Positions 39,133-48,286 of a stretch of DNA of 49,958 nucleotides are shown one piece after another (the stretch's first letter is position 1; the number at the start of each line of letters is the position of its first letter). Below the pieces are notes generated by a model. That model saw only the letters and a list, made by a program, of their open reading frames with translations. It had not been told where the DNA came from and ran no database searches. The stretch comes from an uncultured Lactobacillus sp. (GTDB lineage: Bacteria; Bacillota; Bacilli; Lactobacillales; Lactobacillaceae), in NCBI RefSeq assembly GCF_902491705.1, contig NZ_CABUIW010000010.1, positions 1-49,958 of the forward strand, given 5' to 3'. A program made the position numbers and the translations under genes.

Positions 39133-42100
39133 TTGTTAAATGGACACGTAGTGAACTACGGTAAGCATCGAACTAGACGCAGTTTTTCAAGAATTAAAGA
39201 AGTTTTGAAGCTGCCAAACTTGACCGATGTTCAAACCGAATCATATAAGTGGTTTCTTGATAAAGGCATTAAAGAAGTCTTTGACGACATTATGCCTATT
39301 AGTGACTTCTCAGGTAAGCTTTCATTAGAATATGTTGGCTACAAGCTTCAAAAGCCTAAGTACACGGTTGACGAAGCTCGTGATCACGATGCAACTTATG
39401 CTGCACCAATGCACGTAACTTTGAAGCTTACTAACCAAGAAACTGGTGAAATTAAGACTCAAGATGTATTCTTTGGCGATTTGCCATTGATGACTGAATC
39501 AGGTTCATTCATCGTTAATGGTGCCGAAAGAGTTATCGTTTCTCAATTAGTAAGATCTCCTGGTGTATATTACACTGGCGATTATGACAAGAACGGTCGT
39601 CAAATCTTTGGTACTACTGTTATTCCTAACCGTGGTGCTTGGCTTGAATATGAAACTGACGCTAAGAACGTTTCATACGTTCGTGTTGACTGTACTCGTA
39701 AGTTGCCTCTTACAGTTTTGATTAGAGCTATGGGTATTGGTTCTGACAGTGACATTATTGATATGTTCGGTCAAAGTGATACTTTGCAATTTACTTTGGA
39801 CAAGGATGTTCACAAGAACCCAGCTGACTCACGTGTAGCTGAAGCTTTGAAGGACATTTACGAAAGACTTCGTCCAGGTGAACCAAAGACTACTGATTCA
39901 TCACGTTCACTGCTCTACGCTCGTTTCTTTGATCCACGTCGTTATGACTTGGCACCAGTTGGTCGTTACAAGATCAACAAGAAGCTTTCACTTAAGAACC
40001 GTTTGTACGGTCAAACTTTAGCTGAAACTTTGGCTGATCCAGATACTGGTGAAATCATTGTTAAGAAGGATACAGTTGTTACTCATGAAGTAATGGACAA
40101 ACTTGCTCCATACCTTGATCGTGATGACTTCAAGATGGTAACTTACCAACCTTCAAAGGAAGGCGTATTACCAGATCCTATTACTGTTCAAGAAATTAAG
40201 GTTTACTCAAAGGTTGATCCTGAACGTGAAGTTAAGTTAATGTCAAACGGTCACATCGATGCAGATGTTAAGCACTTGACTCCAGCTGATGTTTTAGCTT
40301 CAATTAACTACTTCTTCGCTCTTCAAGACAAGATCGGTACAACTGATGATATCGACCACTTGGGTAACCGTCGTATTCGTCGTGTTGGTGAACTTCTTCA
40401 AAACCAATTCAGAATTGGTTTGGCAAGAATGGAACGTGTTGTTCGTGAAAGAATGTCAATCCAAGATCCATCAACTGTTACTCCACAACAATTGATCAAC
40501 ATTCGTCCAATTGTTGCAAGTATCAAGGAATTCTTCGGTTCATCACAACTTTCACAGTTCATGGACCAACACAACCCATTGGGTGAATTGACTCACAAGC
40601 GTCGTATGTCAGCCTTAGGGCCTGGTGGTTTGACTCGTGACCGTGCCGGATATGAAGTTCGTGACGTTCACTATACTCACTATGGTCGTTTGTGTCCTAT
40701 CGAAACTCCTGAAGGACCTAACATTGGTTTGATTAACTCACTTGCTTCATACGCAATTATTAACAAGTATGGTTTCATCGAAACTCCATATCGTCGTGTT
40801 TCTTGGGATACTCACAAGGTAACTGACAAGATCGACTACTTAACTGCTGATGAAGAAGATAACTACATCATTGCCGGTGCCAACACTCCTTTGAACGAAG
40901 ATGGTTCATTCAAGGAAAAGATTATTTTGGCTCGTCAAAAGGAAGATAACGTCGAAGTTACTCCAGACAAGATTGACTACATGGACGTTATTCCTAAGCA
41001 AGTTGTTTCAGTTGCTTCAGCATGTATTCCATTCCTTGAAAACGACGACTCAAACCGTGCTTTGATGGGTGCCAACCAGCAACGTCAGGCTGCTCCTTTG
41101 ATCAACCCACACGGTTCACTTGTTGGTACTGGTATGGAATATCGTGCAGCTCACGATTCAGGTGCTGCATTAATTGCTAAGGCAGCAGGTACTGTTGAAT
41201 ACGTTGATGCTAACGAAATCCGTATTAGACGTGAAGATGGTACTTTAGACAAGTACACTCTTGAAAAGTACCGTCGTTCAAACAACTCTAAGTCATACAA
41301 CCAAACTCCTAACGTTAAGTTGGGTGACCACGTTGACGTAAGTGATGTAATTGCTAATGGTCCAACTATGGATCACGGTGAACTTGCTTTAGGTCAAAAC
41401 CCACTTATCGCATTTATGACTTGGAACATGTACAACTACGAAGATGCCATCATGCTTTCAGAACGTTTGGTTAAGGATGATGTCTACACTTCAATTAGTA
41501 TCGAAGACTACGAATCAGAAGCTCGTGATACTAAACTTGGTCCTGAAGAAATCACTAGAGAACTTCCTAACATCGGTGAAGATGCTTTGAAGGATCTCGA
41601 TGCTGATGGTATCGTTCGTGTCGGTGCAGAAGTTCACGATGGCGACATTTTGGTAGGTAAGGTAACTCCTAAGGGTGTAACTGAATTATCTGCTGAAGAA
41701 AGATTACTTCACGCTATCTTTGGTGAAAAGGCTCGTGAAGTTCGTGATACTTCACTTCGTGTACCACACGGTGGTGGCGGTATCGTTCAAGACGTTAAGG
41801 TTTACACTCGTGAAGCCGGCGATGAACTTTCACCAGGTGTTAACACAATGGTTCGTGTTTACATCGCACAAAAGAGAAAGATTCAAGTTGGGGACAAGAT
41901 GTCTGGTCGTCACGGTAACAAGGGTACTGTTGCTGCAGTTGTACCAGAAGAAGATATGCCATATCTTCCAGATGGTACTCCAGTAGACATTTGTTTGAAC
42001 CCAATGGGTGTTCCATCACGTATGAACATCGGACAGCTTCTTGAATTGCACTTGGGTGCAGCTGCTCGTCAATTAGGTATTCACGTTGCAACTCCAGTAT

Positions 42101-42774
42101 TTGATGGTGCAAACGAAAGCGATGTTTGGGACACTGTTCGTCAAGCTGGTATGGATAAAGATGGTAAGACTGTTATCTACGATGGTCGTACCGGTGAACC
42201 ATTCCACAACCGTGTATCAGTTGGTGTCATGCACTACTTGAAACTTACTCACATGGTTGACGATAAGATCCACGCTCGTTCAATTGGGCCTTACTCATTG
42301 GTTACTCAACAACCACTTGGTGGTAAAGCACAATTCGGTGGTCAGCGTTTTGGTGAAATGGAAGTTTGGGCCCTCGAAGCTTACGGTGCAGCTTACACCT
42401 TGCAAGAAATCTTGACTTACAAGTCAGATGACGTTGTTGGTCGTGTAAGAGCATATGAAGCTATCGTTAAGGGTGAAAGAATTCCTAAGCCAGGTGTACC
42501 TGAATCATTCCGTGTTCTTGTAAAGGAACTTCAATCATTAGGTTTGGACATTCGTGTTCTTGATATGAACCACAATGAAATCGAGCTTCGTGATATGGAT
42601 GAAGAATCAAGTGAACACTTGAATATCGATATATTGTCACGTATGGCAGAAGAACAAGAAAAGAAGAAGTTAGCCGAAGAAACTGAAAAATCAGAAGATA
42701 AAAAAGATGATGACAAGCCTGCAGACAAGCCAGTAGCTCCTGCAGATGAATCTGACGGTAAAGTTTCTAAATAG
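39133..42774 (+). CDS. rpoB: DNA-directed RNA polymerase subunit beta
   Basis: A 1213-residue beta subunit, complete from 'RRSFSRIKEVLKLPNLTDVQTESYKWFL' to the conserved C-terminal 'EVWALEAYGAAYTLQEILTYKSDDVVGRV'. The rifampicin pocket 'FFGSSQLSQFMDQHNPLGELTHKRRMSALGPGGL' (~467-500) is wild-type in form. After the conserved end there is a ~45-residue Lys/Glu/Asp-rich tail with PADKPVAPADES. The start is TTG 39133 behind AAAGGATG. It is followed by rpoC after 15 bases. Confidence 0.98.
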   Translation: MLNGHVVNYGKHRTRRSFSRIKEVLKLPNLTDVQTESYKWFLDKGIKEVFDDIMPISDFSGKLSLEYVGYKLQKPKYTVDEARDHDATYAAPMHVTLKLTNQETGEIKTQDVFFGDLPLMTESGSFIVNGAERVIVSQLVRSPGVYYTGDYDKNGRQIFGTTVIPNRGAWLEYETDAKNVSYVRVDCTRKLPLTVLIRAMGIGSDSDIIDMFGQSDTLQFTLDKDVHKNPADSRVAEALKDIYERLRPGEPKTTDSSRSLLYARFFDPRRYDLAPVGRYKINKKLSLKNRLYGQTLAETLADPDTGEIIVKKDTVVTHEVMDKLAPYLDRDDFKMVTYQPSKEGVLPDPITVQEIKVYSKVDPEREVKLMSNGHIDADVKHLTPADVLASINYFFALQDKIGTTDDIDHLGNRRIRRVGELLQNQFRIGLARMERVVRERMSIQDPSTVTPQQLINIRPIVASIKEFFGSSQLSQFMDQHNPLGELTHKRRMSALGPGGLTRDRAGYEVRDVHYTHYGRLCPIETPEGPNIGLINSLASYAIINKYGFIETPYRRVSWDTHKVTDKIDYLTADEEDNYIIAGANTPLNEDGSFKEKIILARQKEDNVEVTPDKIDYMDVIPKQVVSVASACIPFLENDDSNRALMGANQQRQAAPLINPHGSLVGTGMEYRAAHDSGAALIAKAAGTVEYVDANEIRIRREDGTLDKYTLEKYRRSNNSKSYNQTPNVKLGDHVDVSDVIANGPTMDHGELALGQNPLIAFMTWNMYNYEDAIMLSERLVKDDVYTSISIEDYESEARDTKLGPEEITRELPNIGEDALKDLDADGIVRVGAEVHDGDILVGKVTPKGVTELSAEERLLHAIFGEKAREVRDTSLRVPHGGGGIVQDVKVYTREAGDELSPGVNTMVRVYIAQKRKIQVGDKMSGRHGNKGTVAAVVPEEDMPYLPDGTPVDICLNPMGVPSRMNIGQLLELHLGAAARQLGIHVATPVFDGANESDVWDTVRQAGMDKDGKTVIYDGRTGEPFHNRVSVGVMHYLKLTHMVDDKIHARSIGPYSLVTQQPLGGKAQFGGQRFGEMEVWALEAYGAAYTLQEILTYKSDDVVGRVRAYEAIVKGERIPKPGVPESFRVLVKELQSLGLDIRVLDMNHNEIELRDMDEESSEHLNIDILSRMAEEQEKKKLAEETEKSEDKKDDDKPADKPVAPADESDGKVSK

Positions 42775-42789
42775 TAGGAGGTTAAACTT

Positions 42790-45700
42790 TTGATCGACGT
42801 AAATAAGTTTGAAAGTATGCAAATTGGTCTTGCATCACCTAACAAGATCAGAAGCTGGTCATATGGTGAAGTTAAGAAGCCAGAGACCATCAACTACCGT
42901 ACTTTAAAGCCTGAAAAAGATGGCTTGTTTGATGAAAGAATTTTTGGACCAACTAAAGATTGGTCATGTGCTTGTGGTAAGTACAAGGGTGTTAGATACC
43001 GCGGCATAGTTTGTGATCGTTGTGGCGTTGAAGTTACCTCTTCAAAGGTAAGAAGAGAACGTATGGGTCACATCGAATTAGCAGCTCCTGTAACTCATAT
43101 TTGGTACTTCAAGGGTATTCCATCAAGAATGGGTTTGGTATTGGATATTTCTCCAAGATTGCTTGAAGAAGTAATTTACTTTGCTGCATATATCGTAATT
43201 GACCCAGGTGATACTGACCTTGAACCTAAGCAATTATTAACTGAAGCTGAATACCGTGAACAAAAGGCAAAATACGGCAACCGCTTCGTAGCTAAGATGG
43301 GTGCAGAAGCTATCCGTGATTTGCTTAAGAAGGTTGACCTTGACAAAGAAGTTAAGGATTTGAAGAAAGAACTTCAAACTGCAACTGGTCAAAAGCGTAC
43401 TCGCGCAATTAGACGTTTGGACATCTTGGACGCATTCAAGAACTCAGGCAACAAGCCTGAATGGATGGTTATGGATGCTGTTCCAGTTATCCCACCAGAT
43501 CTTCGTCCAATGGTTCAACTTGAAGGTGGACGTTTCGCAACTTCAGATTTGAACGATTTGTACAGACGTGTTATTAACCGTAACAACCGTTTGAAGAGAT
43601 TGCTTGATTTGAACGCTCCAAGCATCATTGTTCAAAACGAAAAGCGTATGCTTCAAGAAGCTGTTGATGCTTTAATTGATAACGGTCGTCGTGGCCGTCC
43701 AGTTGTTGGACCAGGTAACCGTCCACTTAAGTCACTTTCACACATGCTTAAAGGTAAGCAAGGTCGTTTCCGTCAAAACTTGCTTGGTAAGCGTGTTGAC
43801 TACTCAGGTCGTTCAGTTATCGATGTTTCACCAAAATTGAAGTTCTATCAATGTGGTGTTCCTCGTCCAATGGCTTTGGAATTATTCAAGCCATTCGTAA
43901 TGCACGAATTGGTTAAGCGTGGTATTGCTTCTAACATTAAGAACGCTAAGCGTAAGATCGATCGTGAAGACGATGACATCTGGGATGTACTTGAAGACGT
44001 CATTAAGGAACGTCCAGTTCTTTTGAACCGTGCACCTACTCTTCACCGTTTGAGTATCCAAGCCTTCGAACCAGTTTTGGTACCAGGTAAGTCAATCAGA
44101 CTTCACCCATTAGCTTGTGAAGCTTACAACGCCGACTTCGACGGTGACCAGATGGCCATCCACGTACCACTTTCAGATGAAGCTGTTGCTGAATCACGTT
44201 TGTTAATGCTTGCTGCTCACCACATCTTGGCTCCTAAGGATGGTAAGCCAATCGTTACTCCATCACAGGATATCGTTTTGGGTAACTACTGGTTGACTCA
44301 AGCTGAACGTGGTCGTGAAGGTGAAGGCATGATCTTCAGTTCACCAGCAGAAGCAACTGTAGCTTATGAAAATGGTGACATTCACTACCATACTATTATT
44401 GGTATGTCAGCTGATGCTATGCCTAAGAAGCCATGGCCTAAGGGTTATGAACACGGCATCTTCATCACTACTTACGGTAAGCTTGTCTTCAACCAATTGT
44501 TCCCAGATGACTACTTCTACATCAACGAACCAACTGAACAAAACTTGAACAATCCATTGGATGCCAAGTACTTCTTAAACGAAGGTGAAGACATTCATAA
44601 GAAGATTGATGAAGTTGGCGACGATTTAGTTGCTAGTCCATTCAAGAGTGGCTTCTTGTCAGACTCAATTGCCACTATTTACAAGTACTACAAGGTTCAA
44701 AGAACTTCAGAATACTTGGACGACTTGAAGAAGTTAGGTTACACTAGTTCAACTACTTCAGGTATCACTATTGGTATGACCGACGTTCCTGAAATCCAAG
44801 ACAAGGATGAAAAGGTAGCTAAGGCACGTAAGCAAGTTGACGTTGTTTCTAAGCAATTTAGACGTGGTTTGATTACTGAACAAGAACGTCACGATCGAGT
44901 AATTAGTATTTGGAATGCATGTAAGGATGAAATCCAAAACGAAATTGCTCAAATTTACGACCCACGTAACCCAATCACTATCATGGCCGACTCAGGTGCC
45001 CGTGGTAACATTTCTAACTTTACTCAGTTAGCTGGTATGCGTGGTTTGATGGCTACTCCAAACGGTGGTTTGTTCGAAATTCCAGTTACCTCAAACTTCA
45101 AGGAAGGTTTGTCCGTGCTTGAATTGTTCATGTCCACTCACGGTGCTCGTAAGGGTATGACTGATACGGCCTTGAAGACTGCTCAGTCAGGTTACTTGAC
45201 TCGTCGTTTGGTTGACGTTGCTCAGGATGTTATCATTCGTGAAGACGATTGTGGTACTGATCGTGGTATTACAGTTAAGGCCATTATGGAAGGCGACGAA
45301 ATGATTGAACCATTATATGATCGTTTGGTTGGTCGTTTCACTGCTGAAACTGTTAAGGATCCAAAGACTGGCGAAGCAATCGTTGGTAAGGACGTCATGA
45401 TGGACGAAGCAATGGCTCGCAAGATTTGTGATGCTGGTGTAACTGAAGTTAAAATCCGTTCAATTCTTACCTGTGATACTCCTCACGGTGTATGTCGTAA
45501 GTGTTATGGTATGAACCTTGCTACTGGTGAAGAAGTTGAAGTCGGTGAAGCAGTTGGTACTGTTGCCGCACAATCAATTGGTGAACCAGGTACCCAGCTT
45601 ACTTTGAGAACTTTCCACAACGGTGGTGTTGCCGGTGCTGAAGATATTACTCAAGGTTTGCCTCGTGTTCAAGAATTGTTCGAAGCACGTAACCCTAAGG

Positions 45701-46452
45701 GTCGTGCAACCATTTCTGAAGTAGATGGTGTAATTGACTCAATTCAAGAAAACCCAGCTGAACATACTCGTGAAATCACAGTTAAGGGTAAGATTGATAC
45801 TAGAAGCTACAGTGTTCTTTACACTGCTTCAGTAGCTGTTGCTGAAGGCGACTATGTTCACCGTGGTGACAAGCTTACTCTTGGTTCTGTTGACCCTAAG
45901 GAATTGATCCAAGTAACTGATACTTTGACTACTGAAGAGTACATCTTGGCTGAAGTTCAAAAGGCCTACAGAATGCAGGGTGTAGATATTTCTGACAAAC
46001 ACGTCGAAGTATTGACTCGTCAAATGCTTCAAAAGGTTCGTGTACTTGACCCAGGTGAAACTGACATCTTGCCAGGTGAAGTAATGGACATCGGTCAATT
46101 TAGAGACCGCAACAAGGAAGTAATTATTTCTGGTGGTATTCCAGCAACTGCACAAAGCGTAATCTTAGGTATTACTAAGGCTGCTTTGGAAACTAACAGT
46201 TTCTTGTCAGCTGCTTCATTCCAGGAAACTACTCGTGTTCTTACTGATGCTTCAATCAGAGGCAAGAACGATCCACTTCTTGGTCTTAAGGAAAACGTTA
46301 TTATTGGTAAGATTATTCCAGCTGGTACTGGTATGCCTGTATACCGCAGCATGGAACCTGAAGCTGACGTTAAGAAGCCAGATTCAGTTTACTCAATTGC
46401 TGACATCGAAAGGCAATTAAAGGAAAAAGATAACGCTGAACCACAAAAGTAA
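42790..46452 (+). CDS. rpoC: DNA-directed RNA polymerase subunit beta'
   Basis: A 1220-residue beta' subunit. The N-terminal zinc site is 'CACGKYKGVRYRGIVCDRCG' (~58-77), the catalytic Mg site is 'NADFDGDQMA' (~447), the bridge-helix/trigger-loop region is near 770-930 ('GARGNISNFTQLAGMRGLMA'), and the second zinc site is 'CDTPHGVCRKCYG' (~897). The start is TTG 42790 behind TAGGAGG. It is in operon with rpoB and ends at a strong terminator. Confidence 0.98.
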   Translation: MIDVNKFESMQIGLASPNKIRSWSYGEVKKPETINYRTLKPEKDGLFDERIFGPTKDWSCACGKYKGVRYRGIVCDRCGVEVTSSKVRRERMGHIELAAPVTHIWYFKGIPSRMGLVLDISPRLLEEVIYFAAYIVIDPGDTDLEPKQLLTEAEYREQKAKYGNRFVAKMGAEAIRDLLKKVDLDKEVKDLKKELQTATGQKRTRAIRRLDILDAFKNSGNKPEWMVMDAVPVIPPDLRPMVQLEGGRFATSDLNDLYRRVINRNNRLKRLLDLNAPSIIVQNEKRMLQEAVDALIDNGRRGRPVVGPGNRPLKSLSHMLKGKQGRFRQNLLGKRVDYSGRSVIDVSPKLKFYQCGVPRPMALELFKPFVMHELVKRGIASNIKNAKRKIDREDDDIWDVLEDVIKERPVLLNRAPTLHRLSIQAFEPVLVPGKSIRLHPLACEAYNADFDGDQMAIHVPLSDEAVAESRLLMLAAHHILAPKDGKPIVTPSQDIVLGNYWLTQAERGREGEGMIFSSPAEATVAYENGDIHYHTIIGMSADAMPKKPWPKGYEHGIFITTYGKLVFNQLFPDDYFYINEPTEQNLNNPLDAKYFLNEGEDIHKKIDEVGDDLVASPFKSGFLSDSIATIYKYYKVQRTSEYLDDLKKLGYTSSTTSGITIGMTDVPEIQDKDEKVAKARKQVDVVSKQFRRGLITEQERHDRVISIWNACKDEIQNEIAQIYDPRNPITIMADSGARGNISNFTQLAGMRGLMATPNGGLFEIPVTSNFKEGLSVLELFMSTHGARKGMTDTALKTAQSGYLTRRLVDVAQDVIIREDDCGTDRGITVKAIMEGDEMIEPLYDRLVGRFTAETVKDPKTGEAIVGKDVMMDEAMARKICDAGVTEVKIRSILTCDTPHGVCRKCYGMNLATGEEVEVGEAVGTVAAQSIGEPGTQLTLRTFHNGGVAGAEDITQGLPRVQELFEARNPKGRATISEVDGVIDSIQENPAEHTREITVKGKIDTRSYSVLYTASVAVAEGDYVHRGDKLTLGSVDPKELIQVTDTLTTEEYILAEVQKAYRMQGVDISDKHVEVLTRQMLQKVRVLDPGETDILPGEVMDIGQFRDRNKEVIISGGIPATAQSVILGITKAALETNSFLSAASFQETTRVLTDASIRGKNDPLLGLKENVIIGKIIPAGTGMPVYRSMEPEADVKKPDSVYSIADIERQLKEKDNAEPQK

Positions 46453-46475
46453 ATAATTTCTGTTAAATAGATTTA

Positions 46476-46512
46476 AAAAGAGTTCCTATCTAAGTGATAG
46501 GGACTCTTTTTT
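46476..46512. terminator. Bidirectional terminator, rpoBC / prepilin peptidase
   Basis: 15-bp stem AAAAGAGTTCCTATC / GATAGGGACTCTTTT (one G-T pair), 5-base loop, T runs on both strands between convergent stop codons. Confidence 0.9.
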
Positions 46513-46515
46513 GTG

Positions 46516-47175
46516 TTATAAGAGATTGGCAAATAATACACCTACATAAATATAAGGAATAAATGGGATCGAATCGTTTTGTTTTTCTAATAGATAAACG
46601 ATGATGGACAAAATTGATGCAACAAGAAAGGCTATGTTAGAAGACATTGAACCATAGTGAATAGATAGAATGAGGTAGAGGTATAAATCGCCAAAGCCCA
46701 TTTTTCCTTTAATAGCAAATATGAACATGATAATTGCAAGTGGCAGTAATAAAACTAAGTTATATAAAAGTTGGGCGTCAAATTGGCCAAACGAAATAAT
46801 GACTAACGGAATTAAGAAGATTGTAGGGAATTCTTTTTCGTAATAATCAAAAATGGCAATTATTAATAGGAAGAAACGGAATAAAAATTCAAATATACTG
46901 GGTACATTGAAGTTTAGATCAATGAACGATAATCCGCCGATGAATTCGATGATGAACAAATGCGGCGGTATTTCTTGTTTACAGTTTCTGCATTTTCCTT
47001 TTAATAATAGAAAAGAAATGATTGGAATTTCATCAAGAAGTGAGAGGGGCATTTTGCAGCTGGCACATTTTGAACGGGTAAACGCGAAGTCTTCAAGATT
47101 GTATCTGTCATAAATTACGCCGGCGTGAGACGCAAGAGCTGCCCCAATAAAAAAGTTAAATAAAATTTGTAGCAT
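46516..47175 (-). CDS. comC: Prepilin peptidase, ComC-type
   Basis: A 219-residue A24 aspartic peptidase of the membrane that would process and N-methylate type IV pilin-like (ComG) precursors. The two C-x-x-C zinc pairs are C37/C40 and C62/C65 in the cytoplasmic methylase segment. The catalytic aspartates are D110 ('AIFDYYEKEFP') and D163 in the 'GFGD' motif. About seven hydrophobic segments are visible. The start follows GGAGGAAC. It is isolated here from other competence genes, inserted in antisense between the rpo and str operons. It looks intact; whether the cell has functional pili cannot be judged. Confidence 0.9.
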   Translation of the reverse strand: MLQILFNFFIGAALASHAGVIYDRYNLEDFAFTRSKCASCKMPLSLLDEIPIISFLLLKGKCRNCKQEIPPHLFIIEFIGGLSFIDLNFNVPSIFEFLFRFFLLIIAIFDYYEKEFPTIFLIPLVIISFGQFDAQLLYNLVLLLPLAIIMFIFAIKGKMGFGDLYLYLILSIHYGSMSSNIAFLVASILSIIVYLLEKQNDSIPFIPYIYVGVLFANLL

Positions 47176-47239
47176 TTTTGTTCCTCCAATATTTATTACG
47201 CAAAAAATGCTGATTTTTCTTTTTTTATTTTTAAAAAGT

Positions 47240-47267
47240 TTGATTTCTGGAGAAAACCGAGTACAAT
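47240..47267 (+). promoter_or_regulatory. rpsL-rpsG-fusA promoter
   Basis: TTGATT (47240-47245), 16-base spacer, TACAAT (47262-47267). The ~85-base leader contains GAGT / ACTC pairing near 47300-47320, which could be structural. Confidence 0.7.
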
Positions 47268-47359
47268 AGTGTTTGTATGTTTTGAACAGTTTATTCGTGA
47301 GTCAAAAAAGAAACTCCCGGATGTGTGAACAAAATAGTAATTTTTAGGAGGAAAAATTA

Positions 47360-47767
47360 ATGCCAACCATTAATCAATTGGTAAGAAAAGGCCGTCATTC
47401 AAAGGTTACTAAATCAAAGTCACCTGCTTTGAATTACAGCTACAACAGTATGAAGAAGGAATCAGTATTCAACCCAGCTCCACAAATGCGTGGTGTTGCA
47501 ACTCGTGTTGGTACTATGACTCCAAAGAAGCCTAACTCAGCTTTACGTAAGTACGCTCGTGTTCGTCTTTCAAACTTGATCGAAGTTACTGCCTACATCC
47601 CAGGTGAAGGCCACAACTTGCAAGAACACTCAGTTGTATTAATCCGTGGTGGTCGTGTAAAGGACCTTCCTGGTGTACGTTACCACATCGTTCGTGGTGC
47701 CCTCGATACTGCTGGTGTTGAAGGCAGAAAGCAAAGCCGTTCTAAGTACGGTACTAAGAAAGATTAA
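47360..47767 (+). CDS. rpsL: 30S ribosomal protein S12
   Basis: A 135-residue S12 of the decoding center. 'TINQLVRKGR', 'PQMRGVATRVGTMTPKKPNSALRKYARVRLSN' and 'GEGHNLQEHSVVLIRGGRVKDLPGVRYHIVRG' are diagnostic. The lysines altered in streptomycin resistance (in TPKKPNS and GGRVKDLPG) are wild-type. The ribosome site is TAGGAGGAAAAA. It is the first gene of the str operon; rpsG follows after 15 bases. Confidence 0.98.
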   Translation: MPTINQLVRKGRHSKVTKSKSPALNYSYNSMKKESVFNPAPQMRGVATRVGTMTPKKPNSALRKYARVRLSNLIEVTAYIPGEGHNLQEHSVVLIRGGRVKDLPGVRYHIVRGALDTAGVEGRKQSRSKYGTKKD

Positions 47768-47782
47768 AGGAGGAGTTAAATA

Positions 47783-48253
47783 ATGCCTAGAAAAGGTCAC
47801 GTAACTAAGAGAGACGTTTTAGCAGATCCAGTTTACAACTCAAAGCTTGTTACTAAGTTAATCAACCACTTAATGATTGATGGTAAGAAAGCTAAGGCAT
47901 CTTCAATCCTTTACGATGCTTTCAACATTGTTCAAGACAAGACTGGTAAGGAACCACTTGATGTATTTGAAGAAGCTATGAACAACGTTATGCCTGTATT
48001 GGAAGTTAGAGCTCGCCGTATCGGTGGTTCAAACTACCAAATCCCAGTTGAAGTACGTCCTGAAAGAAGAACTACTTTAGGTTTAAGATGGCTTGTTTCA
48101 TACGCTCGTTTACGTAACGAACACACTATGGATGAACGTTTAGCTAACGAAATCATCGACGCTTCAAACAACACTGGTTCAGCAGTTAAGAAGCGTGAAG
48201 ACGTTCACCGTATGGCTGAAGCTAACCGTGCATTCGCACACTACCGCTTCTAA
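47783..48253 (+). CDS. rpsG: 30S ribosomal protein S7
   Basis: A 156-residue S7, which nucleates assembly of the 30S head. 'MPRKGHVTKRDVLADPVYNSKLVTKLINHLMIDGKK', 'NNVMPVLEVRARRIGGSNYQIPVEVRPERR' and 'MAEANRAFAHYRF' cover the full family length. The ribosome site is AAAGGAGGAG. It is in the str operon between rpsL and fusA. Confidence 0.98.
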   Translation: MPRKGHVTKRDVLADPVYNSKLVTKLINHLMIDGKKAKASSILYDAFNIVQDKTGKEPLDVFEEAMNNVMPVLEVRARRIGGSNYQIPVEVRPERRTTLGLRWLVSYARLRNEHTMDERLANEIIDASNNTGSAVKKREDVHRMAEANRAFAHYRF

Positions 48254-48286
48254 TTTGTTCGTTTTAATTTAAGGAGAGAATAATTT

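Noticed and set aside
42531..42893. 120-codon frame antisense to the rpoB-rpoC junction
   Set aside because: Ser-rich translation is the mirror of the Lys/Glu-rich rpoB tail; not a gene.
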